Source: Halopseudomonas salegens (lineage in GTDB: Bacteria > Pseudomonadota > Gammaproteobacteria > Pseudomonadales > Pseudomonadaceae). Taken from it: a DNA stretch of 64,000 nucleotides. The notes beneath the pieces were generated by a model that worked only from the letters and a program-made list of their open reading frames with translations, was not told the DNA's origin and did no database searches. Every line of letters starts with the position of its first letter. Within the stretch, counting starts at the first letter, position 1. Made by a program: the position numbers and the translations under genes. Below are positions 54,396 through 63,873 of the stretch, in pieces. The stretch lies in assembly GCF_900105655.1 (NCBI RefSeq), contig NZ_LT629787.1:2852001-2916000 (forward strand). Reading direction: 5' to 3'.

Positions 54396-56033
54396 CTAGC
54401 CGTTGTGCACGCTGCGGCCGGAACGCCGGATCAGAATGATCACCGGCAACAGGCCGACGACGACCAGCGTCAGCGCCGGCAGGGAGGCACGAGCCCACTG
54501 CCCTTCCACGGTCAGGCCGTGGATACGCACGGCCAGGGTGTCCCAGCCGAAAGGCCGCATCAGCAGGGTTGCCGGCATCTCCTTGAGTACATCGACAAAG
54601 ACCAGCAGGGCTGCACTGAGCACACCGGGCAGCAGCAACGGCAGGTAGACCCGCCAGAACACGGCAAAGCCCGACTGCCCCAGGCTCTGCGCCGCCTCCG
54701 GCAAAGATGGCCGAATGCGCGCCAGTGACGTATCCAGTGGACCGTAGGCAACCGCCATAAAACGGATCAGGTAGGCCAGCAACAAGGCAAACAGGCTTCC
54801 CATCAGCAAAGGGCCGGCTGCGTCATTGCCCAGCCACTGACGCAGCGGAATGAGCAACTGGTTGTCCAGAAAACTGAAGGCAAACATGATGCCTACTGCC
54901 AACACAGAGCCGGGTAACGCGTAGCCGAGGTTGGCTACCGAAACCGCGCTCTTCACCCGACGACTGGGCTGCAGGCGCCGGCCAAGCACCAGCAGAGTCG
55001 CTCCGAGCACGGTAATGAAGGCCGCAATAGCGCCCAGAATCAGCGTGTTGCGGATCAGTCGCAAATAACGCTGATCCAGCTCCTGCAAACCGCCTTCAAA
55101 CAGCCAGAAGATCAGTTGCGTCAGCGGAATGACAAAGGCAATCGCCAATATCAGCAGGCAATAGCCGGTAGCCAGCCAGGCTTTGGGCCCGCTCAGGCGA
55201 TAAAGCACGCCCTGACGAGGCTTGTCAGCTCCGGGGAAACGTTTGCTGCCCTGCGCACGGCGCTCGGCGAACAAGGCCAGGACCACGAACAGCAACAAGA
55301 CGCTGGCCAGCTGAGTGGCGGTAGACAAGCTGTAAAAGCCATACCAGGTCTTGTAGATAGCGGTGGTAAAGGTATCGAAATTGAATACCGAGACGGCACC
55401 GAAATCAGCCAGGGTCTCCATGATCGCCAGAGCCACGCCGGCACCTATGGCCGGACGCGCCATCGGCAAGGCCACTCGCCAAAAGGCTTTCCACGGAGTC
55501 ATGCCGAGAATTCGCGAGGCTTCCATCAGCCCGCGCCCCTGGGCCAGAAAGGCACTGCGCGCGAGCAAATAGACGTAAGGATAGAACACCAGAACCAGCA
55601 CACCGATGACGCCACCAGTGGAACGGATCGGCGGCAGCCCGGCCTGCGGGCCAAGCCACTCACGCATCAGGCTTTGCACCGGGCCGGAGAAGTCCAGCAG
55701 ACCGATCATGACAAAAGCCAGAACATAGGCGGGAATCGCAAAGGGCAGCATCAGCGCCCAATCCAGCCAGCGTCGACCGGGAAACTCACAGAGACTGACC
55801 AGCCAGGCGAGGCTGACCCCCAACAGGGTAACCCCGACCCCGACGCCCAATACCAGCACCACAGTATTGGTTACCAGCCGCCACAGCTGGGTTTGCAGCA
55901 GATGACTCCAAATCTGGTTGTCCACGCTTTGCCAACTCAGCAGTATCACTGCAATCGGCATCAGCACCAGTGCGGCCAGACCGTATACAGTCAGGCGCCA
56001 GCGGCGGTTAGAGGTCAGAGGGTGACGGGACAC
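54396..56033 (-). CDS. fbpB: Iron(III) ABC transporter permease (FbpB-type)
   Basis: A 545-aa inner-membrane permease with two fused permease units (about 12 TM). Each carries an EAA-type loop: [20 protein letters not shown] in the first half and [20 protein letters not shown] in the second, both contacts for the ATPase. It imports ferric iron delivered by FbpA. GTG 56033 is the start, with GGAGAG close upstream. The ATPase subunit gene is not adjacent, so it must be supplied from elsewhere. Confidence 0.9.
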   Translation of the reverse strand: MSRHPLTSNRRWRLTVYGLAALVLMPIAVILLSWQSVDNQIWSHLLQTQLWRLVTNTVVLVLGVGVGVTLLGVSLAWLVSLCEFPGRRWLDWALMLPFAIPAYVLAFVMIGLLDFSGPVQSLMREWLGPQAGLPPIRSTGGVIGVLVLVFYPYVYLLARSAFLAQGRGLMEASRILGMTPWKAFWRVALPMARPAIGAGVALAIMETLADFGAVSVFNFDTFTTAIYKTWYGFYSLSTATQLASVLLLFVVLALFAERRAQGSKRFPGADKPRQGVLYRLSGPKAWLATGYCLLILAIAFVIPLTQLIFWLFEGGLQELDQRYLRLIRNTLILGAIAAFITVLGATLLVLGRRLQPSRRVKSAVSVANLGYALPGSVLAVGIMFAFSFLDNQLLIPLRQWLGNDAAGPLLMGSLFALLLAYLIRFMAVAYGPLDTSLARIRPSLPEAAQSLGQSGFAVFWRVYLPLLLPGVLSAALLVFVDVLKEMPATLLMRPFGWDTLAVRIHGLTVEGQWARASLPALTLVVVGLLPVIILIRRSGRSVHNG

Positions 56034-56116
56034 AGGCTCTCCGCGTTAAATACAATCGCCCGGCGCATGGCCGGGCGAGCAGTATAGCGGAATTGATCAG
56101 CGGCTAGCAGCGTGAT

Positions 56117-57118
56117 TCAGTTCCAGTTCAGCCGATCCATCAGCATGATGGCTTCCGGCTGACGGCGACCGGCAACTTCGACATTGATGGTGTCAGCCTT
56201 GAATTCACCCCAGGCAGCAACATCTTCTGCAGGCGCCAGCGCCTCATTGGCGGGGAACTCCATGTTGACATCGGCAAAGACTCGCTGAGCCTCTTCAGTA
56301 GTCAACCACTCGAGGAACTTGACCGCTTCTTCCGGCTGCTTGGCATGACGGGTAACCCCGGCACCGGAAATGTTCACGTGGACGCCACGGTCATCCTGAT
56401 TGGGCCAGAACAGCGCGACATTGATATCCGGGTCGGCTTTTTCCAGACGACCGAAATAGTAGGTGTTGACGATGCCCAGGTCACACTGCCCAGCGTCAAT
56501 CGCCTCCAGCAGAGAGGTATCGTTGGAGAAAATCGGCACTGTCGTATTGGCCACCCAGCCGCCGATCACGTCAGCGGTTTTGTCTTCACCCAGCGTTTCC
56601 AGCATGGTGGCAGTCAGCGACTGGTTGTAGACCTTTTTCGAAGTGCGCAGACACAGGCGACCGTGCCACTGCTCGTCAGCCAGGGCTTCATAGGTACTCA
56701 ACATCTCCGGATCGACGCGTTCGGTAGAGTAGGCAATGGTCCGGGCGCGCAGTGACAGGCCGGTCCAATGTCCGTTGGAAGACCGGTACTGACTCGGGAT
56801 GTTGGACTCGATCACGTCCGACTTCACCGAACGCAACAGCCCCATTTCCTCAGCCTGCCAGAGGTTGCCGGCATCAACGGTTATGAACAGGTCAGCCGGG
56901 GTGTTGGCGCCTTCGGCACTCAAGCGAGCCATCAAAGGCGCCTCGCTGTCGGTGATGTAGTTGATTTCAACCCCGGTTTTCTCCGTATACAACTCGAACA
57001 CCGGCCGGATCAGGTGCTCCTGGCGCGACGAGTAGACCACCAGCTCCTTGGCTTGGGCAAAACCGGCAAAAGCAGTCAGGGCAAGCGTGGCGGCAGCGAC
57101 AACAGGTTTGCAAGACAT
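56117..57118 (-). CDS. fbpA: Iron(III) ABC transporter substrate-binding protein (FbpA-type)
   Basis: A 333-aa periplasmic ferric-binding protein. A signal peptide (about 1-23, [11 protein letters not shown]) is followed by [20 protein letters not shown]. The iron ligands are probably the paired Tyr in [13 protein letters not shown], typical of FbpA/FutA1. The C-terminal [20 protein letters not shown] fits the family. It is first of the fbpA-fbpB unit, with a Fur box in its promoter. GAGG precedes the ATG. Confidence 0.93.
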   Translation of the reverse strand: MSCKPVVAAATLALTAFAGFAQAKELVVYSSRQEHLIRPVFELYTEKTGVEINYITDSEAPLMARLSAEGANTPADLFITVDAGNLWQAEEMGLLRSVKSDVIESNIPSQYRSSNGHWTGLSLRARTIAYSTERVDPEMLSTYEALADEQWHGRLCLRTSKKVYNQSLTATMLETLGEDKTADVIGGWVANTTVPIFSNDTSLLEAIDAGQCDLGIVNTYYFGRLEKADPDINVALFWPNQDDRGVHVNISGAGVTRHAKQPEEAVKFLEWLTTEEAQRVFADVNMEFPANEALAPAEDVAAWGEFKADTINVEVAGRRQPEAIMLMDRLNWN

Positions 57119-57153
57119 GGAAGAACCTCAGGTCAGATAAGCGATACACAGAT

Positions 57154-57172
57154 GATAATGATTGGCATTAAA
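57154..57172. promoter_or_regulatory. Fur box upstream of fbpA
   Basis: GATAATGATTGGCATTAAA agrees with the 19-base Fur consensus at 14 positions by my count. It lies 36 bases upstream of the fbpA start. It predicts repression of fbpAB when iron is plentiful. Confidence 0.8.
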
Positions 57173-57219
57173 ATTAGCAACAGCTTATCTTTTTGCAGTT
57201 CCGTCAGTTCTACCCATGT

Positions 57220-58476
57220 TCAGTATCCGCTGGCTACCGACAGTGCCGGGTCCCGCGCCAGCGGCGGCAAATCGCCCTGCAGCCCCATCGCCTGTCGCAT
57301 CAAACGGGCCTTGACCTGGCTATGCTGATCGACCAGGTTCATCCCCGCGTTGCGCAGCCAGCGCAACGGCAAGGCATCGGCATGAAAGAGTCGCTGAAAC
57401 CCTTCCATCGCCGCCATCATTGCCAGATTACTGCCCATCCGCTGCCGCTCGTAGCGTCGCAAAACGGCCAGCCCGGACAGTGCTTCGCCACGACGACCTG
57501 CCTGCATGAGCACATCGGCCAATACCGCCACGTCGAGAAACCCCAGATTCACCCCCTGCCCGGCCAGCGGGTGGATGCTGTGCGCAGCATCACCAATCAG
57601 TGCCAGCCCCGGCATCACATACGTTTTGGCATGCCGCTGGCGCAGCGCAATACGCTGACGCGGATCAGCCGATAAAACCGGTCCCAGACGCTGCTCAAAA
57701 GCATCACCCAGGGCGCGGCAGAACGCGGCATCATCCATTGCCATAACCGCATCCGCCGCATCCGGCAACAACGACCAGACTATCGAGCAATAATGCCGGC
57801 CGCCACGCGAAGGTAGTGGCAGAAAGGCCAACGGGCCACTAGGCAAAAAGCGCTGCCAGGCAGTCGCCTGATGGGCTTCGGTGGTTTCTACTGTGGTTAC
57901 CAGCGCGTGATGCAGATAATCCCACTCACGGGTGGCCATGCCGGCCAGGTCCCGCAGGCGCGAACGAGCACCATCGGCAGCAATGATCAGCGGTGCGCGC
58001 AGTGATTCTCCGGTCTCCAGATTGAGCCGCCATGCATCGTCCTCGCGCACCAGCGTGATGACCTTGCGCCCGCCCAGCAGGCTGACCCGGGTGTTATCGA
58101 TACTGGCCTGCAACGCCTGCTGTATATGTCGATTCTCAATGATATGGCCCAGCCGCGGCTCATTCAGCGCCGCCGCGGTAAAGCCGATATGCCCGGTACC
58201 CTCAGCATCCCATACCTGCATTTGCTGATAGGCGAAAGCGGTATCTGCCGGCAGACGCTGCCAGGCACCCAGGTGACGCAAGAGGTGCTCCGAGGCAGCG
58301 CTCAGGGCGCTGACCCGCGCATCGAATCCCGACGCCACCGCCGGCTCCGGGAAATCACTCGGCAGTGCTTGCGCGTCGAGCAGGGCCACCCGCAGGCGAG
58401 CATCCTGCAAGGCACTGGCCAGAGCACTACCGACCATGCCCGCTCCGACAATTATCAGATCATAGTCCGACGCCAT
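57220..58476 (-). CDS. ubiI: Ubiquinone biosynthesis FAD-dependent hydroxylase (UbiI/VisC-like)
   Basis: A 418-aa flavin monooxygenase of the UbiH/UbiF/UbiI family hydroxylating the ubiquinone ring. It has an FAD Rossmann motif DLIIVGAGMVGSALASAL, the DG motif IIAADGARSRLRDLAGMA and a second FAD motif GLALIGDAAHSIHPLAGQGV. ATG 58476 has AAGGAG 5 bases upstream; an in-frame start 6 codons earlier is less likely. It is last in ygfB-pepP-ubiH-ubiI. Position in the operon supports UbiI (C5 hydroxylation), but UbiF-type function cannot be excluded. Confidence 0.87.
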   Translation of the reverse strand: MASDYDLIIVGAGMVGSALASALQDARLRVALLDAQALPSDFPEPAVASGFDARVSALSAASEHLLRHLGAWQRLPADTAFAYQQMQVWDAEGTGHIGFTAAALNEPRLGHIIENRHIQQALQASIDNTRVSLLGGRKVITLVREDDAWRLNLETGESLRAPLIIAADGARSRLRDLAGMATREWDYLHHALVTTVETTEAHQATAWQRFLPSGPLAFLPLPSRGGRHYCSIVWSLLPDAADAVMAMDDAAFCRALGDAFEQRLGPVLSADPRQRIALRQRHAKTYVMPGLALIGDAAHSIHPLAGQGVNLGFLDVAVLADVLMQAGRRGEALSGLAVLRRYERQRMGSNLAMMAAMEGFQRLFHADALPLRWLRNAGMNLVDQHSQVKARLMRQAMGLQGDLPPLARDPALSVASGY

Positions 58477-58493
58477 ACGCGCTCCTTGAGTCA

Positions 58494-59684
58494 TCAGGCT
58501 TTCAGCCCCATTGCCTGACGCGCCAGCAGGTGCTTGACCGGCGGCAGCAAATCCAGGCCAAGCAGGCCAAGATTGCGCCCGGCAGTCAGCAGTGGCTGGC
58601 GATTGCTGAACAACCGGGTCAGACGATCACTGAAAGCCACTGTCAGTTGCTGGTCGCCTTGCTGCTGTTGCCAGTAGCTCTGCAGCAGGGACAAGTCACC
58701 AGGATTTTTTCTTTGGTCAGCGGCAGCCAACAAGTGCTCGGCCAGCGCAAGCGTATCGCGCAGTGACAGATTGAACCCCTGACCGGCAATTGGGTGCAGG
58801 CTGTGAGCGGCATTGCCGAGCACCACCAGGTGAGGGCGTACCTGCTCGGCAGCCTCAATCAGGCTGAGCGGATAGGCATGACGCTCGCCAACCCGGATCA
58901 GGCCGCCCAGGCGATAGCCAAAGGCTTGCTGCAGCTGCTGCAGGAATTCATTATCCGCCAGCGCCAGGACATCGTTCGCCTGATCTTCCGGCAGGGTCCA
59001 GACCAGCGCACTGCGCTGGTCACTGAGCGGCAACAAGGCCAGCGGCCCATTGGGAGTAAAGCGCTCATAGGCTACGCCCTGATGGCCCTTGCTGCTGGTG
59101 ATATTGGCGATGATCGCGGTCTGACCGTACCGGCGCTGGTGGCGGTGCACACCGAGGCTGTCGAGCAGGCCGGAGCGCCCGCCATCTGCGACGACCAGCA
59201 GGTCGGTTTCCAGGGTCTGCTCGCCCTCTGCGGCATTGAGCGTCAGCTGATAGCCTCCCGCCCGGGGCTGGGCAGCAGTCACCTGCATCGGTGCCAGCCA
59301 TTGAACCACCGAGGTATCCAGCGCCTGCAGCAGCACCTCGCCCAACCAGGTATTGTCCACTACATAGCCCAAGGCCGGCACACCTTCATCACGCGCGGCC
59401 AGCCGGGTAATGCCCGGATGGCCCTGGTCAGAGACGTGAATATGCGCAATCGGCTCGACACGCTCGGACAGTCGCTTCCAGATACCCAATTGCTCGAACA
59501 GGCGACAGCTACCCTGAGACAATGCCGTAGAGCGGGCATCGTAACTGGGCTGATAACCACCGGCTTTGGGTGGCTGTGCCTCAATCAGATTGATCTGCCA
59601 ACCTGCATCCCTGGCGCCGGCCTGCAGGGCCAGCGCCAGGCTGGCGCCGACCATGCCGCCACCGACGATACTGATGCTGGTCAC
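58494..59684 (-). CDS. ubiH: 2-octaprenyl-6-methoxyphenyl hydroxylase
   Basis: A 396-aa FAD-dependent ring hydroxylase of ubiquinone synthesis. FAD site SISIVGGGMVGASLALALQA, DG motif LLVVADGGRSGLLDSLGVHR, and VVLGNAAHSLHPIAGQGFNL (N in place of D in the usual GDAAH, as in UbiH). It overlaps pepP by ATGA and is followed by ubiI after 17 bases. This pepP-ubiH-ubiI order is standard in gammaproteobacteria. Confidence 0.94.
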   Translation of the reverse strand: MTSISIVGGGMVGASLALALQAGARDAGWQINLIEAQPPKAGGYQPSYDARSTALSQGSCRLFEQLGIWKRLSERVEPIAHIHVSDQGHPGITRLAARDEGVPALGYVVDNTWLGEVLLQALDTSVVQWLAPMQVTAAQPRAGGYQLTLNAAEGEQTLETDLLVVADGGRSGLLDSLGVHRHQRRYGQTAIIANITSSKGHQGVAYERFTPNGPLALLPLSDQRSALVWTLPEDQANDVLALADNEFLQQLQQAFGYRLGGLIRVGERHAYPLSLIEAAEQVRPHLVVLGNAAHSLHPIAGQGFNLSLRDTLALAEHLLAAADQRKNPGDLSLLQSYWQQQQGDQQLTVAFSDRLTRLFSNRQPLLTAGRNLGLLGLDLLPPVKHLLARQAMGLKA

Positions 59685-61009
59685 GCCGCCACCCCGGCAG
59701 CAGCCATGCTGGCCTCGACCTCGTCCGCCGTGCGCGGCAGCCCGCTCGTCAGCAGTTGATAGCCATCCCGGGTCACCAGCACATCATCTTCTATTCGCAC
59801 ACCGATGCCGCGCCACTTGCGCGGCACGGCCGTGTTATCGGGAGAAATATAGATACCCGGCTCGACCGTCATCACCATGCCGGGCTCCAGCACGCGCCAC
59901 TCTCCACCCACACGGTAGTCACCCACATCATGGACATCCATACCCAGCCAGTGGCCAGCACGGTGCATGTAAAAGGGCTTGTAGGCTTCGCTGGCGATCA
60001 GGTTATCCAGCTCGCCCTGCAGCAATCCCAGGTCAATCAGTCCCTGGGTAATGACCCGTACCGTGGCTTCATGGGATTCATTCCAGTGGCGCTCCGGCGC
60101 AATGGCCTCGAAGGCAGCTTCCTGGGCTGCCAGCACAATGTCATAGATAGCTCTCTGCTCGGCACTGAATCGGCCGCTGGCCGGAAAAGTCCGAGTTATG
60201 TCGCTGGCATAGCAATCCAGCTCGCAGCCGGCATCAATCAACACCAGATCGCCATCACGAAGTTGTCGGGTGTTTTCGGTGTAGTGCAGGATGCAGGCAT
60301 TGCGCCCGGAAGCGACAATCGAAGCATAGGCGGGGGAGCGGCTACCGTGGTGCATGAACGTATGTTGCAGCTCGGCCTCCAACTGATACTCGAAGAGGCC
60401 GGGGCGACAGATCTGCATGGCACGGATATGTGCTTCGACAGAAATCTGTGCTGCCGCCTGCATGACCTTGATCTCGTTGGCGCTTTTGTACAGGCGCATA
60501 TCATGCAGCAGATGGTCCAGCGCAACGAATTCGTTCGGCGGTTGAGCGCCCAGGCGCGCCTTGCTGCGAATGACATTGATCCAGCCGGTCAGGCGACGAT
60601 CGAAATCGGCATTGGCGCCCATGGCGTAATACACCCTTTCACGCCCTTCGATCAGACCGGGGAGAATGTCATCGATGTCATTGATCGGAAAGGCATCATC
60701 GGCGCCATACTCGGTCACCGCCCCCTCCTGACCAGCGCGATAGCCATCCCAGAGTTCACGCTCAATGTCTTTTTCCCGACAGAACAACACATACTCGCCA
60801 TGCTCACGACCAGGCAGCAAGACCGCGACGGCTTCCGGCTCGGGAAAACCGGTCATGTACTGGAAGTCGCTGTCCTGGCGGTAATTGTGCTCCACATCAC
60901 GGTTGCGAATATATACCGGTGCGGCTGGGAGCACAGCAATACTGTTGGGCTCCATCTGTTTCATCAACGCTTTGCGCCGGCGACTGAACTCCTGCTTGCT
61001 GATCTGCAT
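59681..61009 (-). CDS. pepP: Xaa-Pro aminopeptidase P
   Basis: A 442-aa M24 metallopeptidase that removes N-terminal residues preceding proline. Di-manganese ligands are in LIDAGCELDCYASDITRTFP (two Asp), HRAGHWLGMDVHDVG (His), VMTVEPGIYI (Glu) and GIGVRIEDDVLV (Glu). The N-terminal creatinase-like domain is intact. ATG 61009 (MQISKQEFSRRRKALM) is the family start, with GAGG before it. It is co-transcribed with ygfB and the ubi genes. Confidence 0.95.
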   Translation of the reverse strand: MQISKQEFSRRRKALMKQMEPNSIAVLPAAPVYIRNRDVEHNYRQDSDFQYMTGFPEPEAVAVLLPGREHGEYVLFCREKDIERELWDGYRAGQEGAVTEYGADDAFPINDIDDILPGLIEGRERVYYAMGANADFDRRLTGWINVIRSKARLGAQPPNEFVALDHLLHDMRLYKSANEIKVMQAAAQISVEAHIRAMQICRPGLFEYQLEAELQHTFMHHGSRSPAYASIVASGRNACILHYTENTRQLRDGDLVLIDAGCELDCYASDITRTFPASGRFSAEQRAIYDIVLAAQEAAFEAIAPERHWNESHEATVRVITQGLIDLGLLQGELDNLIASEAYKPFYMHRAGHWLGMDVHDVGDYRVGGEWRVLEPGMVMTVEPGIYISPDNTAVPRKWRGIGVRIEDDVLVTRDGYQLLTSGLPRTADEVEASMAAAGVAA

Positions 61010-61026
61010 GCGTACCTCGGTTTGTT

Positions 61027-61599
61027 TCAATGCAATGCGGCGGGCGGTTCTGGCTGCCCCTTGTCGGCTGGCTGGCACTCACTGAACAACATCAATGAGG
61101 CCATGCGCACGTACTCCATGACTTCCATGTAATCACTTTCATTGGCTTCACTGTCGTCAGCCTCGGCCTGAATCTGTGCTATGGCAGCAAAATCATGCAG
61201 CACACCATTGGCCTCTTCACTCAGTTCGGCTTCCCGCTCAACCAGTCCAAAGCCGCCGAGAAAACCATTACACCACTGCCCCAGTGCCTGGCTGCGCAAG
61301 GCAATGGGCGAATCATCATCAGGTAACAGCAGAGTAATCTCAAAGCCGCTGCCTGTCAGTTGCGCCAAAGTGGCATCATGTAACTGAATCAGCATGACCT
61401 TGCCGGCTTCTGCCAGACTGGCCCGGCCATCCAGCAGCTCTTGCGCCACGCGCAACCAGCTTGCATGATCCAGTCGCGTGCCGGCCGCCAGACGGCCAAC
61501 CAGGTGGCCGTGCAGCTCGGCCGGGTGACCAACTGCAGCCAGATCATTGCAGAGTTCAGCATAACGGTCATACTCGTAAACGGCGGGCATCAGTGCCAT
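61027..61599 (-). CDS. YgfB/UPF0149 family protein
   Basis: A 190-aa helical UPF0149 protein. Family marks are LAAVGHPAELHGHLVGRLAA and LGQWCNGFLGGFGLVERE near the middle, then DFAAIAQIQAEADDSEANES. It ends near YVRMASLMLFSEC. In P. aeruginosa the homologue has been linked to control of the ampDh3 cell-wall amidase and beta-lactam tolerance (from memory). I chose ATG 61599, with GAGAGG about 10 bases away; ATG 61590 is an alternative. First gene of the pepP-ubiH-ubiI operon, 17 bases before pepP. Confidence 0.88.
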   Translation of the reverse strand: MALMPAVYEYDRYAELCNDLAAVGHPAELHGHLVGRLAAGTRLDHASWLRVAQELLDGRASLAEAGKVMLIQLHDATLAQLTGSGFEITLLLPDDDSPIALRSQALGQWCNGFLGGFGLVEREAELSEEANGVLHDFAAIAQIQAEADDSEANESDYMEVMEYVRMASLMLFSECQPADKGQPEPPAALH

Positions 61600-61688
61600 A
61601 GGGTGCGGGCCTCTCATTGCCGGATGCATGGATAGGTGGATATTCTATAGGTCTGCCTCAACAATTGGCCAATTCCAGGGAAAACAAG

Positions 61689-61907
61689 ATGGCGCCAACG
61701 GATCAACCGGATATCAACACCCTGAGCCTGCGGGTGAGCGAACTGATTGCGCTATGCGATCGTCTGCAACAGCAGAATCAGCACTTGCTGGCGCAGGAAC
61801 GCAGTTGGCGTGAAGAACGATTGCAGTTAATTGAAAAGAACGATTTGGCCCGCCAGAAGGTCGAAGCCATGATTCTTCGTCTGAAATCTCTGGAGCATGA
61901 CTCATGA
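61689..61907 (+). CDS. Small ZapB-like coiled-coil protein (TIGR02449 family)
   Basis: A 72-aa, almost wholly coiled-coil protein: SLRVSELIALCDRLQQQNQH to KVEAMILRLKSLEHDS. It matches the small family always found just upstream of zapA in pseudomonads and relatives, and is likely a ZapB-like partner of ZapA at the division ring (inference). AGGG precedes ATG 61689 at 8 bases. Its stop overlaps the zapA start (ATGA). Confidence 0.88.
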   Translation: MAPTDQPDINTLSLRVSELIALCDRLQQQNQHLLAQERSWREERLQLIEKNDLARQKVEAMILRLKSLEHDS

Positions 61908-62206
61908 GCGAGCCACAAACCGTCATCCTGCATATCCTCGATAAAGAGTATCGCGTCAGCTGCCCGCCGGAAGAACGCAGCAACCTGGAACAGGCTGCCC
62001 GCCACCTGGACCAGACCATGCGTGACATTCGCAACAGCGGCAAAGTCATCGGCGTCGAACGCATTGCGGTCATGGCAGCCCTGAATATCAGCCATGACAT
62101 GCTCACTGGCGGACGGCAGAAAGACGTTGAACTGAACAGCCAGCAACAGCAGATTACCGACCTGGTCAGCCGTCTGGATCAGGCCCTGGCCCGCCATCAG
62201 GCGTGA
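61904..62206 (+). CDS. zapA: Cell division protein ZapA
   Basis: A 100-aa FtsZ-associated protein that bundles FtsZ filaments. The globular head contains VILHILDKEYRVSCPPEERS and LEQAARHLDQTMRDIRNSGK; the C-terminal half is a coiled coil (QQQQITDLVSRLDQALARHQ). It is coupled to the ZapB-like gene and lies upstream of 6S RNA, as in other gammaproteobacteria. Confidence 0.94.
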   Translation: MSEPQTVILHILDKEYRVSCPPEERSNLEQAARHLDQTMRDIRNSGKVIGVERIAVMAALNISHDMLTGGRQKDVELNSQQQQITDLVSRLDQALARHQA

Positions 62207-62248
62207 TGCGCACATGAATCCATGGTGAAAATGCTGTACAGTAACGCT

Positions 62249-62424
62249 TGTCCCTGGGGTGTTTGCCAGTCGGAGATGTCCCTGAGCCGATACTTCTGTA
62301 CCAGGGGGCTGCTTGCCACAGCCAGTGTGCATGTCCGCATGACGGAAAGCCTTAGGCCTGGCGGCATCCTCCGCCTTGAACTTTCGGGTTCAAGGGCTAA
62401 CCCGACAGCGGCATTCCCGGGGAC
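62249..62424 (+). ncRNA. ssrS: 6S RNA
   Basis: About 176 nt between zapA and the 5-formyl-THF cyclo-ligase gene, the conserved 6S position. The 5' end CTTGTCCCTGGGGTGTTTGC pairs with the 3' end GCATTCCCGGGGA to close the rod. The region GTTCAAGGGCTAACCCGACA with GCCTTGAACTTTCGGG is the typical gammaproteobacterial 3' part, with a large internal bulge where sigma70 RNA polymerase binds. A TACAGT -10-like box at 62237-62242 fits a start near 62249. Exact ends are estimates. Confidence 0.9.
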
Positions 62425-62430
62425 TCTTTC

Positions 62431-63048
62431 ATGACTCGCGGCCAATGGCGGCGCACCTTGCGCCAACGCCGACGCAGCCTGAGCAAGGCTCAGCAGGCAC
62501 GCGCCAGTCGCGACCTGTGTCGCCGCATTGCACAGCTGCCGAGCTTTCAGCGCAGCCGACGCATTGGCCTGTACCTGCCCAATGATGGCGAAATCGACCC
62601 CACTCCCTTGCTGTACCTGGCACAACGCCGGGGCAAACACTGCTACCTGCCGGTCGTCTCTGGATGGCCACGCCAGCAGATGCGCTTGCAGCGGTTGCGC
62701 CCGGGACAACGCTGGGCGCGCAACCGTTTCGGTATAAACGAACCCGCGTCTGCCCCGCACTGGCAAGTGAAGGCCTGGCAACTGGATTTACTGTTACTGC
62801 CACTGGTCGGTTTTGATCGGCAAGGCAATCGGCTGGGCATGGGTGGCGGCTTCTATGACCGCTGCCTGGCCTACAGGCAACGTCGGCGGCATTGGCGGCG
62901 CCCACAACTGCTGGGGCTGGCCCACCAATGCCAGGAAGTGCCGCAACTGCCAATTGCCGACTGGGATATTCCGCTGGACGGCATTGTTACCGACCGGTAC
63001 AGCCTGTTTTTACAAGAATCAGGGTTGGGCACTGATACCCGGCGGTGA
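62431..63048 (+). CDS. 5-formyltetrahydrofolate cyclo-ligase
   Basis: A 205-aa YgfA/Fau-type enzyme, ATP-dependent conversion of 5-formyl-THF to methenyl-THF. Motifs are RRSLSKAQQARASRDLCRRI, the substrate-site PNDGEIDPTPLLYLA and the nucleotide loop NRLGMGGGFYDRCL. It lies just 6 bases after the estimated 6S RNA 3' end, so it may be read from the same transcript. Its last 30 bases overlap a small antisense gene. Confidence 0.93.
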   Translation: MTRGQWRRTLRQRRRSLSKAQQARASRDLCRRIAQLPSFQRSRRIGLYLPNDGEIDPTPLLYLAQRRGKHCYLPVVSGWPRQQMRLQRLRPGQRWARNRFGINEPASAPHWQVKAWQLDLLLLPLVGFDRQGNRLGMGGGFYDRCLAYRQRRRHWRRPQLLGLAHQCQEVPQLPIADWDIPLDGIVTDRYSLFLQESGLGTDTRR

Positions 63049-63147
63049 GTCATTGCGATCCAGATAACTCTGGGTATATCCGGTTGTCACTACTCCCAGG
63101 GTAAAAACCAGTACGAGAATCCACATGGGATCCAACTTACGGCGCAT
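63019..63147 (-). CDS. Small single-pass membrane protein, 42 aa
   Basis: A 42-codon gene with a strong SD (AAGGAGAGG, 5 bases before ATG 63147). The product begins MRRKLDPMWILVLVFTLGVV, one hydrophobic helix after a basic N-terminus, then TTGYTQSYLDRNDSPPG. It is a plausible inner-membrane micro-protein of unknown function. Its 3' end overlaps the cyclo-ligase gene by 30 bases, tail to tail. I recall similar short MRRxLDPMW proteins in pseudomonads but cannot verify this here. Confidence 0.72.
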   Translation of the reverse strand: MRRKLDPMWILVLVFTLGVVTTGYTQSYLDRNDSPPGISAQP

Positions 63148-63336
63148 CGCTGCCTCTCCTTGCTAATATCAATGGGCAATCTTGTTGTGAATGCGAATGA
63201 CGCGTCAAATCAGGCCCGAACAGTTGCTTGCCAGTCAAATTGTCAGGCAACCCATGAGACTATTGACGCCGTTTCGCAAAACACTCTGTTTAAAACATGC
63301 AACAAAACATGTCAAATCTGATACAGGAATTTCCCC

Positions 63337-63807
63337 ATGGCCTACTGGCTACTCAAATCCGAGCCTGATGCATTTTCCATAGACGATCTGCACCAACAGG
63401 GCGAAGCCACGTGGGACGGGGTCCGCAACCATCAAGCAAAAAACTATATCGCCCGCATGCAACCGGGCGATCTGTTCCTGTTCTATCATTCCAGCTGTAC
63501 CCCACCAGGGCTGGCCGGTTGCGGCGAAATCATCAGCACGGCCTACCCCGACCTCAGCGCTCTTGATCCGCACAGCCCGGGTCATGACCCTCGCAGCAGC
63601 AAGAGCAAATTGCCCTGGTTATGTGTAGACGTACGTTGGCGCGAAAAGTTTCCGCGTTTTGTTTCACTGCAAACGCTGAAAGCATCCAGCGCCCTGCAAC
63701 ACCTGCCACTGCTCAAGCGCGGCAACCGGCTCTCGGTCATGCCTGTCAATAGCGAAGACTTTACCTGCATGGTCGAACTCGCCGGTGGCAAAACCCATGC
63801 CTGCTAG
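63337..63807 (+). CDS. EVE-domain protein
   Basis: A 156-aa protein formed by a single EVE (PUA-like) domain: MAYWLLKSEPDAFSIDDLHQ, TWDGVRNHQAKNYIARMQPG DLFLFYHS, and PWLCVDVRWREKFPRFVSL. EVE domains bind modified bases in DNA or RNA. In most bacteria this short form is a housekeeping protein of unknown role. The start MAYWLLKSEP is the conserved N-terminus. Only a short gap precedes the next gene. Confidence 0.9.
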   Translation: MAYWLLKSEPDAFSIDDLHQQGEATWDGVRNHQAKNYIARMQPGDLFLFYHSSCTPPGLAGCGEIISTAYPDLSALDPHSPGHDPRSSKSKLPWLCVDVRWREKFPRFVSLQTLKASSALQHLPLLKRGNRLSVMPVNSEDFTCMVELAGGKTHAC

Positions 63808-63873
63808 CAGAGCCAGCGCTGGCATGCCGACAAGCGATGTGCTATCACATAGGCAGTATCTCTGAGGCCATCC

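Noticed and set aside
59756..61132. A 458-codon plus-strand open frame opposite pepP.
   Set aside because: It is antisense to a complete, motif-bearing pepP and has low-complexity composition typical of shadow frames.
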